Below the pieces are notes generated by a model that saw nothing but the letters and a program-made list of their open reading frames with translations, did no database searches and was not told the DNA's origin. Of a stretch of DNA of 64,000 nucleotides, positions 27,277 through 36,148 are shown piece after piece. The position numbers were made by a program, and so were the translations under genes. Source of the stretch: Amycolatopsis pittospori (lineage in GTDB: Bacteria; Actinomycetota; Actinomycetes; Mycobacteriales; Pseudonocardiaceae); the NCBI RefSeq assembly GCF_013870525.1, contig NZ_JACBXD010000020.1, positions 50,296 through 114,295 of the forward strand. The letters are read 5' to 3'. Every line of letters starts with the position of its first letter. Position 1 is the stretch's first letter.

Positions 27277-28218
27277 TCAGACCTCGAGCAGCGTCTTGCC
27301 GACCGCGCCCCGTGACTGCATCACCGCATGCGCCTCCGCCGCCCGGTCCAAGGGAAAACGTTGTCCGATCACGGGTTCCAGCCGCCCGGCGGCGGCCTCG
27401 GCGAGCGCGGACTCGGTGAAGGCCCGCATCTGGACCGGACCGCCGATCTCCCGGATCACCGTGACCCCGCGGGCGGAGGCGTCCTCTTCGGACACCTCTG
27501 TCCACGAGCCACTCGACAGTCCGTAGATCAGCATCCGGCCACCGGGCTTCAGCAACCCGAACGCCGTCGTCCCGATCTCACCGCCGACGCCGTCGAACAC
27601 GACGTCCACATCGCCGGCCTTGGCCGCCCAGTCCCTCTCTCTGTAGTCGACGGCCAGATCGGCGCCCCGCTCCAGGACGTGCTCGACCTTCGCCGGACCA
27701 CCGGCCGCGCCGACGACCTCCGCGCCCGCCGCCTTGGCGAGCTGGACGATCAGGCCGCCGACACCCCCGGCGGCCGCCTCGACCAGCACGCGCTCCCCCG
27801 GCTGGATCCCCGCGGCCGTCACCAGCGCGGTCGCCGTGCGGCCGTCGGCGAGGATCGCGACAGCCGCGTCGAGCGCCAGACCGTCCGGCACCTCGAAGAC
27901 GGCATCGGCCGCGACGGCGACGCGCTGCGCGTACGCCCCGGAGCCGCCGGTAGACGTCACGACGCGCTTCCCGATCAGGCCGAGATCGGCCCCGTCGCCG
28001 ACGGCGCTGATCACGCCGCCGACGCCGTTACCCGGGATCATCGGCAGCTCCGCGCGGAACGGTCCGCCGCCACCCGCCCGGAACTGCGTCTCGACGAACG
28101 TGATGTTGGCGAAGGCGACCTCGATCAGCGCCTGGCCAGCGGCGGGGATCGGATCGGGTGCGTCCCCGGCGACGAGCACTTCGGGCCCGCCGAACTCTTT
28201 CAACCACACGGCTCTCAT
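27277..28218 (-). CDS. NADPH:quinone oxidoreductase / MDR-type zinc-free dehydrogenase
   Basis: A 313-residue medium-chain reductase of the quinone-oxidoreductase subgroup: FANITFVETQFRAG, MIPGNGVGGVISAVGDG, and the cofactor motif VEAAAGGVGGLIVQLAKAAG. Zinc ligands of true alcohol dehydrogenases are missing. It likely reduces quinones or enones with NADPH. Just upstream a CTCCAG/CTGGAG repeat sits beside TTGACC in the layout of a MerR/SoxR-controlled promoter, consistent with a redox-stress gene. There is no clear Shine-Dalgarno. Confidence 0.88.
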   Translation of the reverse strand: MRAVWLKEFGGPEVLVAGDAPDPIPAAGQALIEVAFANITFVETQFRAGGGGPFRAELPMIPGNGVGGVISAVGDGADLGLIGKRVVTSTGGSGAYAQRVAVAADAVFEVPDGLALDAAVAILADGRTATALVTAAGIQPGERVLVEAAAGGVGGLIVQLAKAAGAEVVGAAGGPAKVEHVLERGADLAVDYRERDWAAKAGDVDVVFDGVGGEIGTTAFGLLKPGGRMLIYGLSSGSWTEVSEEDASARGVTVIREIGGPVQMRAFTESALAEAAAGRLEPVIGQRFPLDRAAEAHAVMQSRGAVGKTLLEV

Positions 28219-28235
28219 GTGACCCAAGGTGCAAG

Positions 28236-28256
28236 CTCCAGCTGACTGGAGGTCAA
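28236..28256 (-). promoter_or_regulatory. MerR/SoxR-type promoter-operator
   Basis: On the minus strand TTGACC (28256-28251) runs straight into CTCCAG-TCAG-CTGGAG (28251-28236), a dyad inside the -35/-10 spacer as in MerR-family promoters. A matching -10 is weak (CACCTT or ACCTTG). No merR gene is in the window. Confidence 0.45.
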
Positions 28257-28395
28257 GCGATTGTACGGCGAGGACCACGATCGCCCGCCAAGACTGTCGC
28301 GGCAGCACGATGACACCGCCGTCCGGGTGCATCACCGTGAGTGGCAGCACCTTGTGCACGCCCGTACATCCGTAGACCGCCGCAGGAGGCACGCA

Positions 28396-29511
28396 GTGCG
28401 TATCGCCGTCCCCCGTGAAATCAAGAAGCACGAATACCGGGTGGCGCTCACCCCGGCGGGCGTGCACGAACTGACCGTGCGCGGCCACGACGTCTTCGTC
28501 GAAACCGGCGCGGGCCTCGGCTCGTCCATCACCGACGAGGAGTACGTCGCCGCGGGCGCCAAGGTCCTCGCGACGGCCGACGAGACCTGGTCCGAGGGCG
28601 AGCTCGTGCTCAAGGTCAAGGAGCCGATCGCCGAGGAGTACCCGCGGTTGCGCGGCGACCAGGTGCTGTTCACCTACCTGCACATCGCCGCGGACCGGCC
28701 GCTGACCGACGCGCTGCTGGCCGCGGGCACCACCGCGATCGCGTACGAGACGGTGCAGACCCCGAACCGCGCACTGCCGCTGCTCGCGCCGATGTCCGAG
28801 GTCGCAGGCCGGCTGGCTCCGCAGGTGGGCGCGTACTCCCTGATGAAGCCGAGCGGTGGCCGCGGCGTGCTGCCGGGCGGCATCCCCGGCGTGCACCCGG
28901 CGCGGGTGGTCGTCATCGGCGGCGGCGTCGCCGGCATCAACGCGGCCCGCGTCGCGCTCGGCCTCGGCTCGGACGTCGAGATCCTCGACACCAACGTCGA
29001 CCGCCTCCGTCAGATCGACAACGACTTCGGCGGCCGCATCCGCACGGTGACCTCGAACGCCCTTTCGGTCGAGCAGTCGGTGCTGGAAGCCGACATGGTC
29101 ATCGGCGCGGTGCTCGTCCCCGGCGCGAAGGCCCCGAAGCTGGTCTCGAACGACCTCGTCTCGCGGATGCGTCCCGGCAGCGTGCTGGTGGACATCGCGA
29201 TCGACCAGGGCGGCTGCTTCGCCGACTCGCGTCCGACCACGCACGACGAGCCGACCTACCGGGTCCACGAGTCGGTGTTCTACTGCGTCGCGAACATGCC
29301 GGGCGCCGTCCCGCGTACGTCGACCTACGGCCTCACCAACGTGACGCTGCCGTACGCCGTCCAGCTGGCGGAGCACGGCTGGCACAAGGCGCTGCAGGCG
29401 GACGCTTCGCTGGCGAAGGGCCTCAACACGCACGCGGGTGCCCTGACCAACGCCCCGGTCGCCGCCGCGCACGGGCTGCCCGCCACGGAGCTGGCCGCCG
29501 TCCTGGCCTGA
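28396..29511 (+). CDS. ald: Alanine dehydrogenase
   Basis: A 371-residue NAD-dependent L-alanine dehydrogenase (alanine to pyruvate and ammonia, reversible). The N-terminus RIAVPREIKKHEYRVALTP, TYLHIAADRPLT with the substrate-binding His, and the Rossmann motif GGGVAGINAARVALGLG near residue 174 are diagnostic. GTG at 28396 has AGGAGG six bases upstream. It is monocistronic with strong terminators. It would serve nitrogen assimilation or NAD regeneration under low oxygen. Confidence 0.96.
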   Translation: MRIAVPREIKKHEYRVALTPAGVHELTVRGHDVFVETGAGLGSSITDEEYVAAGAKVLATADETWSEGELVLKVKEPIAEEYPRLRGDQVLFTYLHIAADRPLTDALLAAGTTAIAYETVQTPNRALPLLAPMSEVAGRLAPQVGAYSLMKPSGGRGVLPGGIPGVHPARVVVIGGGVAGINAARVALGLGSDVEILDTNVDRLRQIDNDFGGRIRTVTSNALSVEQSVLEADMVIGAVLVPGAKAPKLVSNDLVSRMRPGSVLVDIAIDQGGCFADSRPTTHDEPTYRVHESVFYCVANMPGAVPRTSTYGLTNVTLPYAVQLAEHGWHKALQADASLAKGLNTHAGALTNAPVAAAHGLPATELAAVLA

Positions 29512-29531
29512 TCCCCAAGCCACACTCCCAC

Positions 29532-29571
29532 GCGAGGGGCCTTTGCGACCCCCAGTGCAAAGGTCCCTCGC
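29532..29571. terminator. Hairpin 1 after ald
   Basis: 15-bp stem 29532-29546 / 29557-29571 with a single G-T wobble and a 10-base loop. Sequence module GGCCTTTGC resembles the family-D palindromes. Confidence 0.7.
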
Positions 29572-29585
29572 TCCTAAAACACCGA

Positions 29586-29622
29586 AGGCCCCCTCGACCA
29601 CGAGGGGGCCTCACCCTTTTTT
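29586..29622 (+). terminator. Intrinsic terminator after ald
   Basis: 11-bp stem AGGCCCCCTCG/CGAGGGGGCCT with a 4-base loop followed by CCCTTTTTT. This is the only classical U-tract terminator in the window. Confidence 0.88.
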
Positions 29623-29685
29623 GGAACCTTCATCGTCTTCGGAACCGAGTCAACCTCGCCACCGCCGCGTACCGCACCGTGGGGT

Positions 29686-29770
29686 CTGGGGCTCGGGCCC
29701 CAGAAGATAACGGCGGCCCGCTCAACCAACCTGGGGGTCATTGGGAGCGGGCCGCCTCCTACATCGTAGG
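29686..29770. ncRNA. Three consecutive hairpins, possible structured RNA
   Basis: In the 534-base gap between ald and the ABC gene, three stems follow each other within 85 bases: 29686-29703 (7 bp), 29712-29756 (12 bp GGCGGCCCGCTC plus an inner CCAA/TTGG) and 29758-29770 (5 bp). Could be a small RNA or the distal leader of the ABC operon. Rest of the gap shows nothing definite. Confidence 0.35.
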
Positions 29771-30045
29771 TAATAAGTCGCCGGAGCGCTGCATGGGGTT
29801 GCCATGTCTTCGGAAATATTTCTTCACGGACTACCCCCGCAGTCGGTGAACTTCCGCGTTCGAAGGCGCATAACCGGTGTTCAGCGGCCGTTCGGCCCAG
29901 TGGCGGCCGCGCTGAGGGACGGAGTCGTCACCGCACCGAACGTGATGAAGGTCGCTTTCGGCGGATTGACCCCTTCCGCAGGTGCGGACTCACCGCGTAC
30001 GGCAGGATGTCGCGTGATCGGCCTTCGTCAACAAAAGGGGACGGT

Positions 30046-31272
30046 ATGCACGACGGAAGTGGCCGCATCGCGGTGCAGAACCTGAGCAAGCAGTTCGGTG
30101 CGGTCAACGCGGTCCAGAACCTGAGCTTCACGGTGGAGCCCGGTTCGGTGACCGGCTTCCTGGGCCCGAACGGGGCCGGGAAGACGACCACGCTGCGGAT
30201 GCTGCTCGGTCTGGTGACGCCTACGACCGGCACGGCGACCATCAACGGGCGCCCGCACGATCAGCTGGGGAATCCGGCGAGGATCGTCGGTTCGGTGCTG
30301 GAGAACGAGGGCTTCCACCCGGCACGCACGGCGCGGAATCACCTGCGCGTGTACTCGGCCGCGATCGGGATGCCGGATCAGCGGGTGGACGAGGTGCTCG
30401 GCCTGGTCGGCCTGTCGTCCGCGGCGGACCGGAAGGCGGGCGGTTTCTCGCTCGGTATGCGGCAGCGGCTGGCGCTGGCGACGGCGTTGCTGGGCAACCC
30501 GCAGGTCCTGGTGCTGGACGAGCCGACGAACGGTCTCGACCCCGAAGGCATCCTGTGGCTGCGTAACTTCCTCCGCGCCTACGCGCGAGAAGGACGCACG
30601 GTCCTGGTTTCGAGCCACCTCCTGAACGAGGTGGAGCAGACGATCGACCAGGTCGTCATCATCAGCCAGGGCATGACGCGGTACAACGGCTCGCTCGACC
30701 AGTTGCGCAAGAGCAACCAGTCGCGGGTACTGGTGCAGTCCGCGGACGCGAACGGTCTCGTCTCGGCGCTGCAGGAGGCGGGCATCACGCAGGTCTCGCC
30801 GATGCCGGACGGCCGGGTCGCGGTCTCCGGGGCCACGGTCCAGCAGATCGGTGACATCTCCGCGAAGGCGAGCATCGCCGTCTACGGCATGCAGGAGGAG
30901 ACCGCGGATCTGGAGCGGATGTTCTTCCAGCTGACGCAGGGCCAGTACGCCGCGCCGCAGCCCGGGTTCCAGCAGGGACCGCCGCCGGGCTACCAGGGTC
31001 CGCCCCCGGGGTATCAGGGCCCGCCGCCCGGTTATCAGGGGCCGCCTCCGGGCTACGCCCCGCAGAACACGCCGCCGCCCGGGTTCGCTCCGCCGAACAC
31101 GCCGGCTCCCGGTTTCGCTCCGCCGAACACGCCGGCTCCCGGTTTCGCTCCGCCGCAGCAGCAGTTCCAGCAGGGCCAGCAGCCGCCGCAGCAACAGCAG
31201 TACCAGCAGACGCCGCCTCAGCAGCCGGCGCAGCAGCAGGGCCAGAACGAGGGCTGGGGAGGCCAGGGCTGA
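30046..31272 (+). CDS. ABC-2 exporter ATPase with long Pro/Gln-rich tail
   Basis: A 408-residue ATPase. Walker A GPNGAGKTT near residue 43, signature FSLGMRQRLAL, Walker B VLVLDEPTNGLDPEG and the His switch in VSSHLLNE form a normal 300-residue ABC-2 ATPase of the drug/peptide exporter kind. About 105 extra C-terminal residues follow: four GPPPGYQ repeats, three NTPxPGFAPP repeats and a Gln-rich end. The start overlaps nothing; AAGGGG precedes the ATG. Its stop overlaps the permease ATG by one base. The tail is presumably cytoplasmic and could mediate clustering or protein contacts. Confidence 0.9.
   Translation: MHDGSGRIAVQNLSKQFGAVNAVQNLSFTVEPGSVTGFLGPNGAGKTTTLRMLLGLVTPTTGTATINGRPHDQLGNPARIVGSVLENEGFHPARTARNHLRVYSAAIGMPDQRVDEVLGLVGLSSAADRKAGGFSLGMRQRLALATALLGNPQVLVLDEPTNGLDPEGILWLRNFLRAYAREGRTVLVSSHLLNEVEQTIDQVVIISQGMTRYNGSLDQLRKSNQSRVLVQSADANGLVSALQEAGITQVSPMPDGRVAVSGATVQQIGDISAKASIAVYGMQEETADLERMFFQLTQGQYAAPQPGFQQGPPPGYQGPPPGYQGPPPGYQGPPPGYAPQNTPPPGFAPPNTPAPGFAPPNTPAPGFAPPQQQFQQGQQPPQQQQYQQTPPQQPAQQQGQNEGWGGQG
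30976..31155 (+). repeat. Coding tandem repeats (4 x 21 bp, 3 x 30 bp)
   Basis: 30976-31059 encodes GPPPGYQ four times (last unit ends in A). 31066-31155 encodes NTPxPGFAPP three times, the last two DNA copies identical. Synonymous variation among the 21-bp units shows they are old; the 30-bp ones look recent. Confidence 0.9.
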
Positions 31273-32156
31273 TGGGCAACCTGATCAAGGCGGAGTTCCG
31301 CAAGACGCTCACGCTCAAGGCGTGGTGGGCGCTGATGATCCCCGCGGTGGTCTTCGCGTTCGCGTTCGCCCTGTTCTGGGGCATGGTCACCAACGACTTC
31401 AGCGACTTCCTCGGGCGCTCGGACACCCGCGAGCTGACCGAGGCGCTGGGGATCTCGACCGGTGAGCTGCCGGTCGGCCTGCTCGCGCTCGGGCACGGCA
31501 TCAACATCGGCACGATGATCCCGATCATCTTCGGTGTCTTCGCGCTCGCGGGCGAGTACACGAAGAAGACGATCACGACGACGTTCCTCACCGCCCCGAA
31601 CCGGGTTTCGGCGCTGAGCGCGAAGATGATCACCTACGTCGCCTGGGGCGCCATCTACGGCGTGATCATCGTGGGCGCGGCGAGCCTCGGCACCGTGATC
31701 ACGGTCGACAGCTCGCGCCTGCCGACGGCGGGTCAGTGGCTGGGTGTGCTCGGCGCGGGCGTGCTCGCGACGATCCTGGCGACCCTGTTCGGCATCGGGG
31801 TCGGCGCTGTCTGGCGCAGCGTGATCGGCAGCATCATCACGCTGACGATCTGGATGCTCGTGGTCGAGAACGTCCTGGTCTTCGTCTCGTTCGGCGCCTG
31901 GGACATCACCTGGCTCGGCGGGGTCCTGCCGAACGGCACGGTCAACGGCATCGTGGGCGCCATCGGCGCGGAGGCGTTCGGCGCCGCCGGCGTGAAGGTG
32001 CCCGGCCTGCAGGACGAGACGGCGTGGGCACTGCAGTACGCGGCCGGTGCCCCCGGCGCCTTCTCGTGGTGGGCGTCCGCGCTCATCTTCTTCGGCTGGA
32101 CGATGATCTTCTTCCTGGGCGGCTGGGCCGTGAACCAGAAGAAGGACATCACGTAG
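31272..32156 (+). CDS. ABC-2 exporter permease
   Basis: A 294-residue membrane protein with six predicted helices and a large loop after the first (WALMIPAVVFAFAFALFWG; IPIIFGVFALAGEYTKKTITTTFL is the typical ABC-2 cytoplasmic signature). It is translationally coupled to the ATPase (TGATG) and forms the exporter with it. Substrate unknown. A 63-base perfect palindrome follows the stop. Confidence 0.88.
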   Translation: MGNLIKAEFRKTLTLKAWWALMIPAVVFAFAFALFWGMVTNDFSDFLGRSDTRELTEALGISTGELPVGLLALGHGINIGTMIPIIFGVFALAGEYTKKTITTTFLTAPNRVSALSAKMITYVAWGAIYGVIIVGAASLGTVITVDSSRLPTAGQWLGVLGAGVLATILATLFGIGVGAVWRSVIGSIITLTIWMLVVENVLVFVSFGAWDITWLGGVLPNGTVNGIVGAIGAEAFGAAGVKVPGLQDETAWALQYAAGAPGAFSWWASALIFFGWTMIFFLGGWAVNQKKDIT

Positions 32157-32166
32157 TCCTTCTCCA

Positions 32167-32229
32167 CGTGTGACATGAAAGGCCCGTTACTTGCAAATTT
32201 TGCAAGTAACGGGCCTTTCATGTCACACG
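32167..32229. repeat. Perfect 31-bp-arm palindrome (family B)
   Basis: Arms 32167-32197 and 32199-32229 are exact reverse complements around one base, the longest perfect palindrome in the window. Inner TTACTTGCAA core is shared with 1636-1688. It lies 10 bases past the permease stop. Confidence 0.95.
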
Positions 32230-32280
32230 GCCGCCCCCAACCGGGCCGGGCTTGTCGGTGTGGCCGCCTAGGCTGGCGGG

Positions 32281-35200
32281 GTGACTACTGCTCCACCGCG
32301 TCCGCGTCAAGCCAGTCCGGCTCGTGAGACGACCCCAGCACCCTCCAGCGGCTGGATCCGCCGCCTGGCCGCTTCGTGCTGGAAACATCCCTGGCTGGTC
32401 GTCCTGTCGCTGGGCGCGGCGATCATCGGTGTCGGGCTGCAGGCCGCCGGTCCGCTGCTGATCCGCGAGGCGCTCGACGGCGCCGTCGCCGGCGACACCT
32501 CCCGTCTCGGCCTGCTCGCCGCCGTGATGGCGGTGGTGCAGGTGCTGACCTTCGGCAACGCGTTCGCCCGACGGTACGTCGGTGGACGGCTGGCGCTCGA
32601 CGTCCAGCACGATCTGCGCCGCCAGGTGTTCAACGCGGTCTCCCGGCTCGACGGCGGCAAGCAGGACGCGTTGCGCACCGGCCAGGTCGCCTCGCGCGCG
32701 ATCTCGGATCTGCAGCTGGTCACGTCGGTCCTGATGCAGGTGCCGCTCTCGGCGGGTTCGGTGATCTTCGCGCTGCTTTCCCTCGGCGCGATGCTCTGGA
32801 TGTCGCCGACGCTGACCCTGATCGCGATGGTGGTCGCCCCGGCGATCGCGATCATCATGGCCGTGAGCCGCAAACGGCTCTTCCCCGCGACGTGGGCGGC
32901 GCAGCAGCGTGCGGCCGATGTGGCGCAGCAGGTCGAGGAGACCGTCACCGGCGTACGCGTCGTGAAGGGCTTCGGCCAGGAAGCGCGCGAAGTCGCGAAG
33001 CTTGAGAAGACGGCGAGGAAGCTCTTCGCCGAACGCATGCGCGCGGCACGGCTGTCCTCGTTGCCCACGGCCACGACGGCGGCGCTGCCCGCGGCCGGTC
33101 AGGTCGCGGTGCTGGCCGTCGGCGGCGTGCTCGCGCTGAAGGGCGAAGTCAGCCTCGGCACCTTCCTGGCGTTCGCGACCTACCTCTCCATCCTGATCGG
33201 CCCGGCCAGGATGATCTCCAGCCTGGTCGTGCAGGCCCAGCTCACCCGCGCGGGCGCGGAACGGGTCAACGAACTGATCGACGCGCAACCGGACGTGGTG
33301 GACGGCCCGGACGCGCGGCCGCTGCCCGAAGGCCCGCTCGGCGTCCGTCTGGAGGACGTCTCCTTCGGCTACACGCGATCGGATCCGGTGCTCGACGGCC
33401 TCACCCTGGAAGCCCGGCCGGGCGAAACACTCGCCCTGGTCGGTACCGCCGGTTCGGGCAAGTCGACGATCTCCCTGCTGCTGCCCCGGTTCTACGACGT
33501 GCACAGTGGTTCGGTGCGGGTCGGCGACCTCGACGTGCGCGATGTCCGTCAACACGACCTGCGCAGCGTGATCGGCGTGGTCTTCGAGGAGGCGTTCCTG
33601 TTCTCCTCGTCGGTACGCGACAACATCGCCTACGGCAGGCCGGACGCGAGCGACGAGGAGATCCGCGCGGCCGCGCGCGCGGCGGAAGCGGACGAGTTCA
33701 TCCAGCGCCTCCCCGACGGTTACGACACGCTCGTCGGCGAACGCGGACTCACGCTCTCGGGCGGGCAGCGGCAACGGCTCGGCCTGGCCAGGGCGCTGAT
33801 GACCGATCCGCGCGTGCTCGTCCTCGACGACGCGACGTCCGCCATCGACACCGTCACCGAAGCCGCGATCCACGACACCCTGCGCTCGGTCACCGCGAGC
33901 CGGACGACGCTGCTGATCGCGCACCGCCGCTCCACACTCGCCCTCGCCGACAGGATCGCCGTCCTGGACAAGGGCCGCGTCGTCGACGTCGGCACGGAGG
34001 ACGAACTGCTGGCGCGCTGCCCGCTGTTCCGTGAACTCGTCGCGGGACCGGGTGACGACGTCGAAGAGCCGCACCGCTGCGAGGGCCTCGACTGCGATCC
34101 CACGGGAATCACCCCCGCGCTGTGGCCGGAGCAGGACAAGGCCGACGAACTGGCGGGCGAGCGGAAAGGTTCCGGCGGCGAATGGGACGTCGACCTTCCG
34201 CCGACCGGCGAACTCCTCGAAGGCGTCCGGAAGCTCCCGCCGGCCACGGATACACCGAAGCTCCCCGGCACCGACGTCACCGCGCCCGAACCGAAGTTCC
34301 GCCTCGGCCGCCTGCTGAAGCCGGTGCGCGGTCCGCTCGCCGTGGTGATCGGGCTGGTCGCGGCCGACGCGCTGGCGACCATCGCGATGCCGGCGCTGTA
34401 CCAGTACGGCATCGACAACGGCGTGCGCACCGGGCTGGAAGCGGTGATCTGGCTGGCCGCCGGGATCGGCGCGCTGGTGATCGTCGCGGACTGGCTGGCG
34501 ATCTACTTCCAGACCAAGATGACCGCGCGGGTCGGCGAAACGGTGCTGTATTCCCTGCGGGTACGCAGTTACGCGCATCTGCAACGGCTCGGGCTCGACT
34601 TCTACGAGCGCGAGCTGTCCGGGAAGATCATGACCCGGATGACGACCGACGTCGACGCGCTTTCGACGTTCCTGCAGACCGGCGTCGCGCAGGCCGTGGT
34701 GAGCGCGCTGACCCTGGTCGGGATCGCGGCGGCGCTGATGATCACCGACATCGGGCTGGCGGCATACGCGCTGGCGGTCCTGCCGATCCTCATCGTGGCG
34801 ACGGTGATCTTCCGTCGCGCGTCCTCGAAGGCGTACACCGAGGCACGGGAACGCGTCAGCGTCGTCAACGCGGACATGCAGGAGAACGTGAACGGGCTGC
34901 GGGTCGCGCAGGCGTACACGCGCGAAGAGCGCACGGCGGAGAAGTTCGCTTCCCGCAGTGACGAGTACCGGCGTTCACGGTTGCGGGCACAACGTCTCGT
35001 CGCGACGTACTTCCCTTTCGCCGCGATGCTTTCCGGACTGGCCGAGGTCGTGGTGCTGATCGTGGGCGCGAACCGCGTCGCGGCGGGAACGCTGTCGGCG
35101 GGTGTGCTGGTGGCGTTCCTTCTGTACCTGGGCCAGTTCTTCTCGCCGATCCAGCAACTGTCCTCGGTGTTCGACGGTTACCAGCAGGCGCGGGTCGGCC

Positions 35201-36003
35201 TGTCGCGCATCGGAGATCTGCTGCGCACGCCGACTTCCGTTCCGGAGGCGGAGAAACCGGTCGCGGTGCCGGAACGACTGCGGGGCGAAGTCTCGTTCAA
35301 GGACGTCGATTTCGCTTACACCGCAACGGACGAACCCGCGCTGACCCAGCTCTCACTGGAGGTTCCGGCCGGAGAGACCGTCGCCTTGGTCGGCGCGACC
35401 GGCGCCGGGAAGTCGACGGCGGTGAAGCTCGTCGCACGGTTCTACGACGCTACAGGTGGCGTGGTCCGCATCGACGGTGTCGACATCCGCGAGTACGACC
35501 TCGCCGCGCTACGCACCCGAATGGGCGTGGTGCCACAGGAAGCGCATCTGTTCTCGGGAACCGTCGCGGACAACGTGCGCTACGGCAGGCCTTCCGCGAC
35601 GGACGCGGAAGTCGAGGCGGCCGTGCGGTCCGTCGGCGCGCTCGACGGCGTCGCCGCGCTCCCGGCCGGTTTCCACCAGCCCGTCGGCGAACGCGGCCGG
35701 TCCCTCTCGGCCGGACAGCGGCAACTCGTCGCGCTCGCCCGAGCCGAACTCGTCGACCCGGACGTCCTCCTGCTCGACGAGGCGACCGCCGCCCTCGACC
35801 CGTCCACGGAAGCCGCCGTCCTGCGCGCCACGGAACAACTCGCCCGGCGCCGCACGACCTTCGTCGTCGCGCACCGCCTCGCGACCGCCGCCAAGGCCGA
35901 CCGGATCGTGGTCCTGGACCACGGCCGGATCATCGAACAGGGCACCCATACGGAACTGCTGGCGGTGGGCGGGCACTACGCGCGGCTGTGGTCCTTGGGC
36001 TGA
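32281..36003 (+). CDS. Fused heterodimer-like ABC exporter (TMD-NBD-TMD-NBD)
   Basis: A 1240-residue chain with two full ABC-exporter halves. First half: membrane domain about 30-320, Walker A GTAGSGKST near 390, signature LSGGQRQRL, Walker B followed by DD (VLVLDDATS). A linker about 600-690 is Pro/Glu-rich. Second half: membrane domain about 700-1000, Walker A GATGAGKST near 1040, signature LSAGQRQLV, Walker B VLLLDEATAALD. Asp replaces the catalytic Glu in NBD1, and the Q-loop there reads VVFEEAFLF, so one ATP site is degenerate, as in heterodimeric multidrug exporters. Resembles mycobacterial Rv0194. GTG start; TAGGCT ends six bases before it, indicating a leaderless transcript. Confidence 0.93.
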   Translation: MTTAPPRPRQASPARETTPAPSSGWIRRLAASCWKHPWLVVLSLGAAIIGVGLQAAGPLLIREALDGAVAGDTSRLGLLAAVMAVVQVLTFGNAFARRYVGGRLALDVQHDLRRQVFNAVSRLDGGKQDALRTGQVASRAISDLQLVTSVLMQVPLSAGSVIFALLSLGAMLWMSPTLTLIAMVVAPAIAIIMAVSRKRLFPATWAAQQRAADVAQQVEETVTGVRVVKGFGQEAREVAKLEKTARKLFAERMRAARLSSLPTATTAALPAAGQVAVLAVGGVLALKGEVSLGTFLAFATYLSILIGPARMISSLVVQAQLTRAGAERVNELIDAQPDVVDGPDARPLPEGPLGVRLEDVSFGYTRSDPVLDGLTLEARPGETLALVGTAGSGKSTISLLLPRFYDVHSGSVRVGDLDVRDVRQHDLRSVIGVVFEEAFLFSSSVRDNIAYGRPDASDEEIRAAARAAEADEFIQRLPDGYDTLVGERGLTLSGGQRQRLGLARALMTDPRVLVLDDATSAIDTVTEAAIHDTLRSVTASRTTLLIAHRRSTLALADRIAVLDKGRVVDVGTEDELLARCPLFRELVAGPGDDVEEPHRCEGLDCDPTGITPALWPEQDKADELAGERKGSGGEWDVDLPPTGELLEGVRKLPPATDTPKLPGTDVTAPEPKFRLGRLLKPVRGPLAVVIGLVAADALATIAMPALYQYGIDNGVRTGLEAVIWLAAGIGALVIVADWLAIYFQTKMTARVGETVLYSLRVRSYAHLQRLGLDFYERELSGKIMTRMTTDVDALSTFLQTGVAQAVVSALTLVGIAAALMITDIGLAAYALAVLPILIVATVIFRRASSKAYTEARERVSVVNADMQENVNGLRVAQAYTREERTAEKFASRSDEYRRSRLRAQRLVATYFPFAAMLSGLAEVVVLIVGANRVAAGTLSAGVLVAFLLYLGQFFSPIQQLSSVFDGYQQARVGLSRIGDLLRTPTSVPEAEKPVAVPERLRGEVSFKDVDFAYTATDEPALTQLSLEVPAGETVALVGATGAGKSTAVKLVARFYDATGGVVRIDGVDIREYDLAALRTRMGVVPQEAHLFSGTVADNVRYGRPSATDAEVEAAVRSVGALDGVAALPAGFHQPVGERGRSLSAGQRQLVALARAELVDPDVLLLDEATAALDPSTEAAVLRATEQLARRRTTFVVAHRLATAAKADRIVVLDHGRIIEQGTHTELLAVGGHYARLWSLG

Positions 36004-36006
36004 GTC

Positions 36007-36054
36007 GGTCGTGAGTGTTTTGGGTCGTTCTAACGACACTTTCCACTCACGACC
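36007..36054. repeat. Palindrome family A with mismatched middle
   Basis: Outer GGTCGTGAGTG/CACTCACGACC and inner TCGTT/AACGA pair exactly, but the 7 bases between (TTTTGGG against CACTTTC) do not. Left arm resembles the 7761 element; right arm has a different module. Follows the ABC exporter stop. Confidence 0.85.
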
Positions 36055-36091
36055 ACCGGCACCGACGCTCACCAGCACACAGCTCCCGGGA

Positions 36092-36148
36092 GCGTTGCGA
36101 AAGCCACTTTCGCAACGTTGAAGGTTGCGAAAGTGGCTTTCGCAACGC
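36092..36148. repeat. Nested palindrome (family E), 25-bp perfect arms
   Basis: Arms 36092-36116 and 36124-36148 pair exactly, loop 7 bases. Each arm is itself a palindrome (GTTGCGAAAG..CTTTCGCAAC type), giving four alternating half-sites. Same architecture as 50463-50517. Confidence 0.92.

Noticed and set aside
30976..31155. CRISPR or satellite repeat
   Set aside because: The periodic repeats are in frame inside the ABC ATPase gene and encode clean GPPPGYQ and NTPxPGFAPP units.
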